DNA of 64,000 nt from Ceriagrion tenellum (Eukaryota > Arthropoda > Insecta > Odonata > Coenagrionidae), in contig OY720633.1 in the NCBI GenBank assembly GCA_963169105.1, positions 36,844,795-36,908,794 on the forward strand, in the 5' to 3' direction. Positions 24,856 to 37,106 of the stretch are shown in pieces. Numbering within the stretch: the first letter of the stretch is position 1; every line of letters starts with the position of its first letter. Below the pieces are notes generated by a model. The model searched no databases. It was not told where the DNA came from and was given only the letters and a program-made list of their open reading frames with translations. A program made the position numbers and the translations under genes.

Positions 24856-25450
24856 TATCGGATGTTTCAAATGTATTTCAGGACTTTAAGGTTTTATATA
24901 ATTATTTTAAATGAAAGAACAACTAAAATAGTTTTTGTTTTATTTACAAGTCTTCAATGTGAGCATTATTCGTTACATGGCACGCATCCAATCGATAGGC
25001 GAATTCTTCTCATACCTTGATCAGTGTTTCTGGAATAATTGATGCAACAGCTGATTCAATCCTGTTTCTTAAGTCGGATAGGTCAGCTAATAGCGGAGAT
25101 ACATTCATATGATCCATTCTCATGACCCCCCAAAGATAAAAATCGTATGGCGTCAACGTTAGGTGAAAGTTGAGGCCATGCGACACAAGCCCTGTCATCC
25201 GGCCCCTGGAGGCCAATCCAGCGGTTGAGTACAGCGTCACTTAACCAATCGAGTGTGAGTTATGCCATTGAGACGGCGCACCATCTTGTTGCCAGAGAAA
25301 TTTCTCTGGTTCATCATATTGCAGCTGAGCGTTCGTTAAAGAGCCATTGTTGTATCCCATCAAGTTAAGAAACTTCAGTTTCAGTTGCTACACCGAAAAA
25401 GGAAGGCCTATAAACTTTAAACCCCGATATTCATTTTGAAACACCCTGTA
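24856..25450 (-). mobile_element. Internally deleted mariner-type DNA transposon
   Basis: On the minus strand the element starts with TACAGGGTGTTTCAAAATGA (top-strand end at 25450). At the other end the top strand reads tatcggatgtttcaaatg from 24856, a diverged copy of the same terminal inverted repeat. Between them, after about 70 bases of leader, the sequence joins directly to the C-terminal half of a transposase. At about 595 bp it is less than half the usual 1.3 kb, so the N-terminal DNA-binding domain and the first catalytic Asp are missing. Ends at TA dinucleotides fit the TA target-site duplication of this superfamily. The terminal repeats are diverged, so this is an old, non-autonomous copy. 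Confidence 0.8.
24944..25385 (-). pseudogene. Mariner-type transposase, C-terminal remnant
   Basis: Minus-strand translation across frameshifts and stops gives, in order, EKFLWQQDGAPSQWHN (second catalytic Asp in QQDGAP), a damaged segment corresponding to the usual WIG..GP..WPPRSPDLTP region, LTPYDFYLWG (third catalytic Asp), DLRNRIESAVASI, and the typical ending YRLDACHVTNNAHIEDL followed by a stop at 24944-24946. The conserved order and C-terminus identify the family. At least one stop within the IKV-EEFAYRLD junction and a frameshift before the WIG region make it a pseudogene. No N-terminal helix-turn-helix is present. Confidence 0.85.
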
Positions 25451-28400
25451 CTTCACTCTTAGCCAACGTTTTGCCAAATATATTGTCATCCTTAGGGCAT
25501 TGATCTTAATATGGAACCAAAATAGGCTGTTGTTGAAACGCTGGCTGTGAGTGAAATACCAAATACTCAAGGATCTCTTTGTTATCTTTATTCTTTTATT
25601 TCGAGCATTCCATTGCCATGGTCCCAATTTGATGTTTTTTGTAAATGTCACAACGTTAATTGATTATTTTAGAACTTTCTTTCATTTTTTCTGGAAAACT
25701 GTAATTTAATTGGCTATATTAAAGAGGAAGTTCTATTCGGAATCTCCAAACTCAATTGAATTGGAGTAACTAATAACACAATTAAATAGTTACCAGCTTA
25801 CTCTGGAGCACTCTGGCACTGCTCTTGGCTGCTTTTGAGTATGAAAAATCAGTCTGACCCAAATTGTTATTAAGTACGCATATTTTGGGTCTATCCTATG
25901 CTCAATGACATCGTCAGGCTGAGTGTCTATGGTGTCCGAGGCTTTCTCACCCTCCACTCTGCCCCTTCAATATTTTGAAGTTATTTCTCAAAGTTCCCAT
26001 TGTACTGGAGACATTCTTTTTTTAACGAAGTGAGTTTTTTGAATTCATTCGTAAATTATAACATTCTAAATAACAATATTAGAATTTTTGAAAAAAAACT
26101 GAGGGTTTTTTTATATGTACAAACTGCACTCCCTCTGGTCGTCAGCATGAAAATCCCTCCAAAATTTATTCATAGCTACGTCACGGGTATATCGTTGCAT
26201 TGTGCTTACTAACTGCGGAAGTTTCAGCAAACATTTGCATTAATTTGTTACCAGTAGTAGCTTTCGTTAGTTATTTTATCGTTTACTTATCTTTCTCAAT
26301 TTATTGTAATACTTATTTTCTGTAGAAAAACTGGACCTCTTATTTCAGTCCAACTGTTACTGGCCCGAATATTCAAATTTTATTACAAACCTTAGTTTTA
26401 TTGGTATTAGTTTAAAATGGCAAGGAAATCATCCATAACACACGCTGGAGGAATAACCAGAAGGTTATAAACTTTTTTCCATAGGTGGATGAAGATGTCT
26501 TTGTTTTATGCTAAATTAATGTTTTTCCCCGTCGCAATCTTCGAATGGTTCTGAATGCCCTTGCTGTTTCATCATAGTCAGTCCTCCACCTTTCTAATTA
26601 CTCAGTTACATTCGCCCATTTTTAACCTTCATTTGCCCCTCCTGCCGCACCAGTTCCTCGTGAAGCAGAAGCAGATTAATCGCTTCAGAAACTCATAAAT
26701 GTGCAGTCACACCTGTCATAGGATTAGCCCTTAATTTTGCGTGTCACTGGCTTGGTGGGATTTGGCGTAACGGGAGTATTTCCTCACGTTGGATCTGCAC
26801 TCCATGAATTCCGAATCTCTCAACGTCCTTTGCTGCGGCGACGTTCAGTCGACCGTATTTGGGTCAGCCAGAGTAAATTATTACAATCGTTTCTCCCACA
26901 TCTGTGGAATGATGCTTGACTCTAAATTCAAAAACTGCCAATTGGTTGAAAGTTATTTCATTTTATAAATTTGCAGATATTTATCAATTGCAGTTATCAA
27001 TCAATCGAACAGAAGAGAAAGTTAGTTTTCAGATGTCTCAGAATCAGTCATGTGAACTTTACTCAACTTTACGCGGTACCCTGGTATTTTATTATAAATA
27101 TTCCAGATGAGAAACGTCGTAGCGCTTTACCTAGACACAAAACGTAGTTGCCTAGCTCAGTAAATTCGTTACATCGCTGCTTTTGGATTCTATTCTTCAG
27201 CACTTTTTTTGTATCTTGAGTAGTTTTGTTGAGTTAATATGGACTCCTTCTTTTCTTCACCTACACGATACAATTTTATTTTTATGGCTCAATTCTGAAA
27301 GCAGTGATCACTCCGAAAGGTATTTCAGTCGTAATGGAGCCATCGTTTGCTCCTCAGCAACTGATGTTGTACATGGTTGATCTCAGACTAGAAATCTAAT
27401 ATGTGATTTTCTCATCAGTCCAAGTGCTTCTGTTCCTATTTCTGTAGTTGATTTCTAAAATTAAATCAAGTAAAACCATAGTGATTACTACCGTTGTACC
27501 CTCACAAAACATCATGTACGAATGTTATTTTTTTATTTCTCCAAATATTCATCCCTGCTATTTCTTATGAATTATTCTCAATCATTTATCCTTGTATTAC
27601 TTTTTCCTGGAAAGGTTTATGCCTCATTTGAATGCTGCGATAAAATTAAACAAAAAGTAAATCATAAAGATGGATAAGAGGAAATAATTGGTCCATACTC
27701 GTCATTCCTTCAGGAACTCGCGGAACGTGTAATTAAAATATCAGTTTCTATAGGTCCTCTCTGTGAAAGTGCTATAATTAAATATTCATCAAAATTTATA
27801 TGAGATAGATATATATATATATAGTCACAGAATGTAATTTTTATTATCATTAGCCTCTATAGACAGGGAGATAACTAAGGATTTCCTTGTTTTGTTCTTT
27901 TCATGTTTGAATCGAGGAGCGATTTTAGCCTGACTGTTTTGTTTTACGACCGAATCCCTCCCTTTTCTCAGCAGCGCTGCTCAATTTTTTCCCTCCCAAA
28001 GTAAATTTCAAAAAGTAAGATATCTCGAGAGCGCTTCCTGCGAGAGGCGCTTGGACGGTTATTTTTCTCTTCCCTTCTCGTGGGACTCACGGGGGTGCTA
28101 GACTCGCCTGTTGAGAAATGGATTGCTTTCTCACGCCGACAGCGTATCCCAACCCTCGCCGTGTCATGAAATAGAGAGCGGTAGCAATTGGTGTCCAAAC
28201 AATGCTAAATTGTAATTAATTATTCAGAGGTTGGAAATAACTAACAACCTAGCAATATTGTAGGAACAAAGGTGATGTTGATGAATGAATTGCCAAATAA
28301 TTCATTTATATTTGACGCACCAAATCGTGGAATATGTTCCAGAGAAGCGTTTTGCTGAAATCGAGACAAAAAATAGGAGAAAGCTGTTTTTTTTCTTTCA

Positions 28401-30529
28401 TCAATGATTATTTAGAAAGAGGACCTTATGTGGAATAATGTTTATGTATGATGCAAGATTGCATAGACTATGTAGCTTTCCACTCTCATTTAAAGACCAC
28501 GAGGCATTCGCATTGGGCAGAAGATGATCTATGAGCTGAAGATTAAAGGTTTGATTGATCATAGTAATATTTATTGCATCCGTGTTGAAAATTGGAGTTA
28601 TAAGTTTGAATGACATAGAACTTACGCTCAGCTTCCACTAGCAATGTAAAATCTTGATCTTGAAACTTCATAGAATTTTCAAACTAAAACTTTGTGCAAA
28701 GACCTTTAGTTATTGTTGGTGGGTTTAGGGACAAAGTTTTGCCAAACTCAGGTTTATGTTGCCGTAAAAAAACCATCGAGATTCGTTGTGATATAAATTT
28801 CAAAATGTTTCATTCTCGCATTTCTCGCTTTATATGTTTTTGGAGAAGAAAGACTTTTCGTACGTAATGTACCGTGTATATTGTCAGCTCCCAGAGGAAA
28901 TTTGACAACAGAAATTTCATCGATGGGAATAAAAATATAAGTAGTACATAAGAAGCAATTGTTTTTTTGGGATGGTAATTAGTTGAATTAGCTGTGGATG
29001 CTTCTTCAACGAATTCATTCGTTCAGCGCGTAGTGAAATGCGAGTTTAAAAAATAAGCACAGGGGAGATGATAACAAATGAAGAACTCAACGCAAAATGT
29101 CCAGTGTGAAACGGGAGGATTTCCAGTGAGCTGGAAAGACAGATGCGGCAATTTCACTGGGACTCGAAAGCATTCCTGGCTTAAATGGTGAGGAGCTTTG
29201 TGAATTGGTGCAAGAATGTCACCGGCTTTAATGCTGATATCTTTCTGATGGGTAGCAAAGTCACTTATCTTTTTCGCGGGGAAAATATGTCCACCCTGAA
29301 CTGTTCGGACAGAGATTCATGATGCATGTGCCATTCTGCTCGAAATAGAAAATCGAGACAAGAAGTCACGGCATCCTGCTTCCCTTCACGAAAACTACCA
29401 CTTCCGAATTTGGCGAGTGTGCTCACAGTAGGAAATCCGTACGTTGGAGATTATTAGCTATAAATCAGAACAATAAATATTCACGAGCGTATTATTTACC
29501 TGAATATGCATTATGTAACTATAAGAGCTATGAAACCTCAAGAAAATTCAACAATCCATGGAAATTCTCATTGAAATGGGCTTTTTTTTCTTTTACGTGG
29601 TCTGTCCGCACGAAACTTGTTCAACTGCTCATTTATGTCATGATGACGTTTGGACCAATTTTAAAGTGAAATGCTACATTTGTTCCCGGTATCTGACCGA
29701 AATTTATACAGTAACGCTTAGAAATCAACTAGTTATAACATAAAACTAAAAAAATAAGATATAATCTTTAAACATATTTTACGTCACATATGAATGTTCC
29801 TTTAAAAGTACAATTTTTACTTGATAGTTAATTAACTATTCAAGTTAACCTTTTCTAATATTTCAGGTTACATGCATTACTCATGGGAACGAACTGGAAG
29901 CAATGACCAAAAGAAAGCATTGCAAGGGAAAATTTGACTTTTCCCATCGATGTAAAATTTATGCATAAAGCTTCAAATTTCATATACATAGTGTAATTAA
30001 GGATATTTGAATTTTTAATCTCCCATGTAAAATGCATAGTCAAGACAAGATTATGATGAATAATGGTGTAATTTCTTTTCGTCATCGGTGATACGATCTT
30101 CCTTCAGCGGGCATCATTGTCCCATGCTTTGATTGAAATATTTCAACAGTTATTATTTTTAAGGAATTGATCGATATTCTTTTAATTTATTTTGAATTAC
30201 TTTTGGCACTTTACGCTAAAAATGCAACAATAGACGCAAAAGCAATGCAAATTTTGAAAAACTCCCTCTATTAGTATAGAATGGGCGTTACGGTGAAAAT
30301 TTTAAAAAAATTTTTCTCTTAAATGGAAGAACACCCTCTCAAAATTTTTATATTATATGCAGAATAAAACAAGGTATGTAAAGTATAAGAATGAGCTCGA
30401 AAAAAGAAAATCATATAAAAACTTTTAACTATAAAATGTTTATCATTAAAAAGTTCTAATCAATAATGGTTTAATCGCTCTTTTTAATTCAAATTTAGTT
30501 TAATCAAAACCATAAATTTATTTGGGTAA
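25451..30529. other. AT-rich non-coding DNA, nothing recognised
   Basis: No supported gene. It contains a (TA)n run at 27808-27823. Short frames near 26.7, 27.2, 28.0 and 29.6 kb are of chance length and have no recognisable features. Confidence 0.6.
27808..27823. repeat. (TA)n microsatellite
   Basis: About eight consecutive AT/TA dinucleotides. Confidence 0.9.
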
Positions 30530-31690
30530 ATCTTTATGACCAGGGTCCCAAATGGTCGCGGCATATTCACGGTGTGGTCTAACAAGAGCGAAGTAGCATC
30601 TCTATTTTACTATTTCATCCGAGGACCTTCCTATTATACGCTTTACAAACCCTAGTTTCTTTAATGCTGTGCCGCATATGTTTTGTATGTGTGTTCCGCA
30701 CGATATATCAGAAGTTAAGGTAATTCAAAGATATGTTGTACTATCTGAAGATTTTATATTTACTCCACCAACAGTATATGTATGGTATTCGTGTGATGAC
30801 TTTAGCAGGAAGTGAACTGTGGTGCATTTACTAATAATCAATTCTTACCCCCACTCCTGGCACCACGAATGAACGTTGTTAAGGTCCGATGACATAAATT
30901 CTAAGTCCGTGTCTTCGATTATTTCAAAGCAGATAACTGTATTGTCTGCAAATAATGTTAATTTACTTCTAAATTGAGAACTTAGTGGGCCGATCACGCT
31001 TCCTTGAGGGATACCGAATGTGCCTTCGACCATATCAGAGCTAAAACCATCTATAACTACTTTTTGTATTCAATCACTGAGAAAGTTCCTTATCCAATTC
31101 ACTTTTGTTTGTTAACACCGCAGGAATGCAATTTATAAATGAGTTTTTTTGTAAGAAACCTTATCAAATGCCTTCTTGAAATCAAGGTATATCGCGTCGA
31201 CTCGCTTTTTCCATTCATCAGATTTTAGGACATCATGAAGGAAGAGCGTAAGCTGTGTTTCGCAGGACTTGCCCTTACGGAAGTCATGCTGAATACTATG
31301 TAAAAAGTTACGATTATCCAGGAATGTCATAATATTGCAAAACGACAATGTGTTCGAGGATCTTGCATAAAGGTGATGTTAGCGATTTAGGCTGGTAATT
31401 TGCTGGGTCACTTCTATTTCCTTTTTGAATGTGGGAGTGACGTTGGCTGTTTTCCAGTCTTGGGGCACCTTGCCTTTGGATAATGATTTGTTAAATATAA
31501 TTTCTAAGAATGGTGCATCTGTGGCTCTAGCTCCTTGAGCTCGCGTGTAGGGATTCCTTCTGGACCTGGGAACTTGTTACTTCTAATCGAACGCAGTAGT
31601 TTAGTTATTACATTATGTCACATTTTTATGCCAGCCATCATCTTGTTAAAGTCAGGAATGTCTAAACTGTGTATTGTGTCATCCTTAATG
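30530..31690 (-). pseudogene. LINE reverse transcriptase fragment B (jockey/CR1/L2-like), about 390 codons
   Basis: Minus-strand translation over several frames gives most of a LINE reverse transcriptase: SNKFPGPEGIPTREL; a KVPQDWKTANVTP-like stretch now frameshifted; LTSPLCKILEHIV; FRKGKSCETQL; AIYLDFKKAFDKV (motif A, catalytic Asp kept); GIPQGSVIGPL (motif B); LTLFADNTVICFEI (motif C, the usual ADD box reads ADN); then a thumb segment with IQNICGTALKKLG and FALVRPHREYAATIWDPG. The second Asp of motif C is lost and there are multiple stops, so it is dead. The endonuclease domain and the 3' tail are missing. The motif wording is typical of the APE-endonuclease LINE clades of arthropods; the exact clade needs a tree. 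Confidence 0.85.
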
Positions 31691-31937
31691 GATCTACTTT
31701 GAAATTAGTGGTTTAATATGAATTAAGGTGAACTAACTTAGGAACATCGAACGGCCTATCGTGAATTAATGTAATCGAGAGAATGGCCTTATGTAACGAA
31801 AGAAGTGATGACTATGGATGAGTGCTGGAATTGACTTACGGACTAGTTATGAGGTAGCCCTACAGTATCAGCCTAGATACTATGTACCGACCTTGATGTG
31901 GTAGAAAAGAAATTAAAATTGTCCCTGCCTAGAGAAT
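31691..31937. other. Non-coding spacer, nothing recognised
   Basis: Between the LINE fragment and the motif at 31.94 kb I see no structure. Confidence 0.5.
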
Positions 31938-31985
31938 AATACATTTTACCACGTGTTTTATTATTGAAGCGTCATCAGGTACAAG
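31938..31985 (-). repeat. CTGATGACGCTTCA-type repeat end
   Basis: On the minus strand the sequence reads GTACCTGATGACGCTTCA followed by ATAATAAAACACGTGGTA. The first part has the CTGANGA core of a hammerhead-type motif, but no paired stem and GAAA follow cleanly. Near 40.1 kb a related stretch is found with the same GACGCTTCA and GTGGTAG words at the same spacing, so it is a repeated unit. A second partly similar stretch (aacacgttttatcgcttcag) lies on the top strand about 20 bases further right. Confidence 0.4.
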
Positions 31986-34900
31986 AAATTAATCATTGTA
32001 CTAAAACACGTTTTATCGCTTCAGTTAAACATAATGTTCCATCTCAACCCGCCAAAGATGGTTGTATAGATTTAGATGAACAGTTATTCCCAAAAGGGAG
32101 GGTATATTATTTTTTAGGAGTTGGGTGATGTATTTAATTTATCATATCTATTTAGTGATGAGCACGCTGAGTTGATTTGGAGGAGTCGGCAGTTAAAGTG
32201 GGCTATGTGACCCCTTTGCCAGTGTTTGATTTTCTCATGAGTGAAAAGCTCTCGGGTTTTCCACTGGGTAAGGCACTCCTTAACTTTCAACATTTCTAAC
32301 TCGCCTGTCGTCATTAGGGATTGTGTAGTCCATTGAATCAGGTATATTGGCGATATATCGGCGAGTCCTCTGCAAAAACGATGGAAGTAATGGAGAATTT
32401 AACTCAGCGAGAAACGATAGAGGATTTCAACCATCAGATTCGCCAAAAAAGCTTGAAGGTGTCCATAACCATTTCTACTTCACCGAAAAAGTATGTTATG
32501 GAGGTATAATCTGGTTGAGTTTAGATTTCTTAGGGATCAAATAACCATAATTTTTCGCCACCATCCTTGCCATGCGTGACGAAAAACCCACTCAAGCGTG
32601 GCTCCAACTACAAGACACCAGGAATAAATTCATCCATGGATTCCATTTCGGCTGAAATTGCAAAATTTAAGGAATAAATGAATGAAACGGGGCAGAGGAA
32701 CCAGTTACAATTGGCTCTATTGAAGTTGTGACAGAATTATGAATTGGTAGCTCCCTAGTATTGAGAGAAGACGTGAATAAAAACGAACCAGGATTCCGTA
32801 CCTATTAGTATATTATTCAATTTCCAAGAGTTTATTTACCGTTCAATTTAACCTTATTAGGTCTCTCGATAAATATTTTGACCTTGACCTGTCCTGCCAT
32901 CGATCATGAGTATCATACTTTGATTTTATTTCAGCCAATACCATATTTATCAACGTTAGGAAATGTCTTTCCAACAGTTCCCATTTTTTCTCATGGGAAA
33001 TTTATACGAAATCTCTTGGTTAATTTTCAGGACTAGGAGCGAAGCGTTTCCTTAAGTAAAAAAGACCGTAATCCGTTTCCGTATTTCTCATAGAGAGGAA
33101 TATAAGGCATACACTCACGGGACGTGACACGTTAGGCGTCAACGTACATTGATAAATAGCATGAGAGCACGCTTGGGCGTTGCCCGCCTCAGCAGTTGAG
33201 TCCGCTCGCAGTGGGATGAAAAAAAAGAGACAGAAATGGAATGGCGCGACATTAGCTCCGTGAATTAATTACCCTCAAAACTGCGCCAGCAGAGGGAGGT
33301 CGCTAGGTCTTCCTCTCTCTTTCTATTTGTCTTCACCGGTGGGAGTCCCGAATTTTTTTCGTCACGGTTCAAGCCCTTGCTTTGTCTCCCGGAACGGAGA
33401 AATAATTATAATAGGTTCTGGGAAGAACGCGCATCTACAATGGAACGGGAAAGAGGAAATGGGGATATAGAGATGGTGTGGAAGGGGGTTCAAGGAAGCG
33501 ATAATCTTCCTCCTTGTGCACCGACGTTGCAAAGGCTTAGGCCCCCGGATTGAAGAGACAAAGGAACCATGTCGGAAAAAACTATTTCCTCCAAAATAAG
33601 GAATTCCCTAGGTTATGGTGCACCAGGGCCTTCCTTAGTCATAAAATTAAAATGAAACTCAGGCAAAAAGTATTAAGGCCAAAAGGTCCCTATGCACCAC
33701 CTAAAGGAATATACGGTAAAAAAGTTGACCTTGGTGATATCTTTGTCTTGCACAGATGGGATAAATTTTGTAGAGAGAGCACCATAGGTTCATACCACCA
33801 GAGGTCTGTAGTGCACAGCTCTGCAATTTCGGCTAGAAACATGCCCATAGCGCACTAAACGCCACGTATTGCGGTGTACTGTAGTGTATATTCGATTCCT
33901 AACTCCGGAGATATCCTGAAAAAAATACTAAAAATACTCATATTCCATGAACTTTTAGCATCGTGTACCGGTCAGACTAGAAAAAATGAACGTTCTCCAT
34001 GCTTACCATTTTTAGTGAAGTATAAATTTATCGCGAATATAATCAAGGTTTTCCATTTTTCATGTATTAAAAGATGAAACATTCTGCTTAGGTATGTTTA
34101 TGGTAAAAATATAAATCTTTTAAAACATATTTTCCGATATTGGCAAAGAATATAATTAAGATTAATATGAAGCCCTGGATCTCAATTTTTTGCATTTTAA
34201 CGAAAAATTACATTTTTTAAATATATGTACTTCGTTCATGTGTCCTAAAGAGCGCCATATACTTATTGTAGAAAATAAAATGTCTTTTAGCCCAATATTA
34301 TCCTAATCTGTAAGTCCGTGCATGACACACTGCCAGGGTTTAAATAAGGAATGGCAAGTTAACACTCGTGTGAGACAACATATAGCTTTGAGAGGTCATC
34401 TATACAAATAACTCGGTTTAACCGGTATTCAATCTTCAGATAGTTTATTCCTTCATTTGACCATACCTATGTTTATATACATACTGAATTTGATTGATTA
34501 AATTTATTAATTCATAAGGGTATGTGCAGCTGTAATCATTCTAGCTGCTTTCATTCAATAAATCAAACCTCCTGCTTGCGTGTTGTATTCTATACTCATA
34601 ATGTGTCTTCATTACCATGTAAGGTTAAAGTTTTTTCAAAAAATCCATTTTAAACCTGTTCATGGTGACCTCTTAATTGAAGATGGATGTCTTAATTTGG
34701 TACCACGTGCATCGACTTTGGATAGCAAATCTTTAGTTTTTAGAATAAGTGAATAAGTTAGCAGTTAGAATTGCTCTTTGCCCGAGTTACGAAAAAATCC
34801 TCAATAATTCCTGATACCTTTAACAAAAGTCAAACGCTTGCTTGCTCGCCCTCTGATGATCATTTAAATTCAAGGGTAACAATTAAAAGCTGCAGTAAAG

Positions 34901-37032
34901 ATTTATCCCGACTAAAGGCAATCAGGAGCGATCCAATGTCGAGAAAATGAAAGCAAACATCAAATTGAATCCAAAATTCTTGCGGGATATTCGCTCGAAA
35001 AGGAAAACTTATCGTTAATTTTTTCGTCACTTTCGCAGAAGTTCCATTAATCTTTCATGGCAACACTCGCTTAAACATAGATGCATCCCTGTGATGGATG
35101 TGGCTTCTGCTTTACTTCACTTCAAAAATCTTTTCACCACCATAACCTCAATTTCCGTTTTGAAATTTTAATTGCACTTTGTGTCACCGGTTTCCATTTT
35201 CTCATCACTTCTCCTTTTCTCCTCACGGCTTTTAGGTCTCATTCTCATTTCAGAAGGGAAATAAAATATATATAAGACTTGTCCATTTAGTGTTTCCAGC
35301 GGGTTTTGTTGTGCGATTGAATTCTGTGCTTAAAGCGTCGCCTACAGCACGTCGCTTTTTCGAATGCATACATTTAAACGAGCACGAACAGTGCTCGTTC
35401 TTTATTCAAACGCTTAACTTGTTCTTCATGGGATTTTTTGACAACGCATTCAGAGTTAAAATAAATGAAAGGCCGTAAAAGCCATTATAATTTAAGTACT
35501 TGAATGTTATCCAAGTGCTTTCGTACAAATTAAATAGTATTCTGGATAATTGACCTGTGAATAAGTACATTTACATGTATTCTAATTAATGAAACTCTCA
35601 TTGTTTTTTCATGTGCATTAGAAACTGTAAATCATTGCGTTGGATTCATACGCGCAGTTGCTAAATTTTAGTGAAGAATATATAACACAATACTTTAATT
35701 AAATTTTTCGTATTTTTTCCAAATCATAATAGTGTGCATCTGCTGCAATAAACAACTTTAATATAGAAGTACCAGATTACTTCTTACGGCCAGGGTTGAA
35801 TAAACAGGATACATATTTTAAATGACTCTACAAAGATCTGTGGATTTTTCGCGCTCAAAATATTAGTAAAGGAGGGGTGATTACCTTTAGTATAAGAACT
35901 AATATACTTGTTGGGGACTGATTAAATAATTGTCAAAACTAACCTCGAACAAAGGAACAATATCGCTTTAAAGTTAACATTACCGCTTTACGGTGGGTTA
36001 CAAGTTTTCTTACGATCATATGGTTGAATTTTTTCCGAAGCTTTCCAAACTTTGTTCGATCACACAGGTTAAAAAATCATGAGGAATATGGCAAATAACT
36101 AAATGGACACCTCAAGAGCAAGACCAACGAAAGAAGTGAACGCTGTCACTTCGTTAGAGGGCATTCACTCGGAGAATGAATGGGGAAGCTATGATGGACG
36201 TGTATTCGTAAATTAAAATAATGATGACTGTTGAGAAAATGCTGTTCGCCGACGATAGACTTTCTATGAGAATGTCTACATAAATTTCTATAGAGATTCA
36301 TAAGAATTGAAGTTAGGAGAAATAGCAATCACTCCTCATTGAGTCTCACCAGGAAAACTAACGACGGATAAATTTTAATATTTTTAAAAATTTCACCCGA
36401 TTATCAGTTCATTGACAGTTCATAGGGAGTTCATTGACGGATTCCGAAATGACTATTAAGGTAACTTTTATGTGTTTAGATTATAACAGATGAAGTTAAT
36501 TCTCCGAGGAAGGATTTTTTTCATCAGGATCCACGTCAGGGGATCGTATGCATAGGAAAAAAACATCCAGAAAGAATTGTTGGTGAAATTAAGAGATAGA
36601 TTAAGAGATTATGGTCAAGAAAAACAGCTGTTGAATTTACGATATGTTCATCATTATTTCTCTGTATCATTGATTCCAGCAAATTTTTTATTCGTCTTTT
36701 GGGTGTATTCCAGGGTATAAAGTACTTCCCTCAATGTCTTATTAATAACTCTGCTGGCATTACACTTCATCTCGCCATGAATTTTTAAAAATGCTTACTT
36801 GCAGTTAATAAGTATAAATATGCTCACCATTTTTGTCTGTTTTCTTTCATAACAGTCGTTTTATGCACACTTAGTTTGTTCATGGTGTATTGCATGTTAA
36901 GTTATACACTAATTATAGGTAGCGTTTTGGGTTTGAAATAATCCCAGAAGAAGAAATATAAATAACTGATTAAATGAACATTGTTCGGCATAACTTGGTG
37001 GATTCAGTTCATGATGATGAAAATTAAAGTGG
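31986..37032. other. AT-rich non-coding DNA, nothing recognised
   Basis: No gene supported. About 33170-33560 is somewhat GC-richer and purine-rich (33430-33500). The 102-codon frame beginning at 33550 has plausible composition but no domain, start context or flanking splice pattern that I can trust. Frames at 32.1-32.5, 35.1-35.5 and 36.1 kb are unremarkable. Confidence 0.5.
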
Positions 37033-37106
37033 CATTTATAATTCCACAAAGTCTTTTAATCACTCCGTAAAACCGGCTTCATCCGTTAGGGCATCATCAG
37101 GTACAA
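37033..37106 (-). repeat. Hammerhead-like Penelope-type terminal motif
   Basis: Minus strand: GTACCTGATGATGCCC (core CTGATGA at 37094-37100), then TAACGGATGAAGCCGG, then tttacggagtgattaaaag and ctttgtggaattataaa. The order CTGANGA, short hairpin, GAA(A/G), variable stem, run of A, GTGGAATT is that of the hammerhead-bearing terminal repeat of Penelope-like elements. Stem II (GCCC/GGAT) is partly mismatched and GAAA has become GAAG, so ribozyme activity is doubtful. No Penelope reverse transcriptase is present nearby. Confidence 0.5.

Noticed and set aside
33550..33858. 102-codon plus-strand open frame
   Set aside because: Composition is acceptable, but there is no domain, no similarity I recognise and no splice or promoter context.
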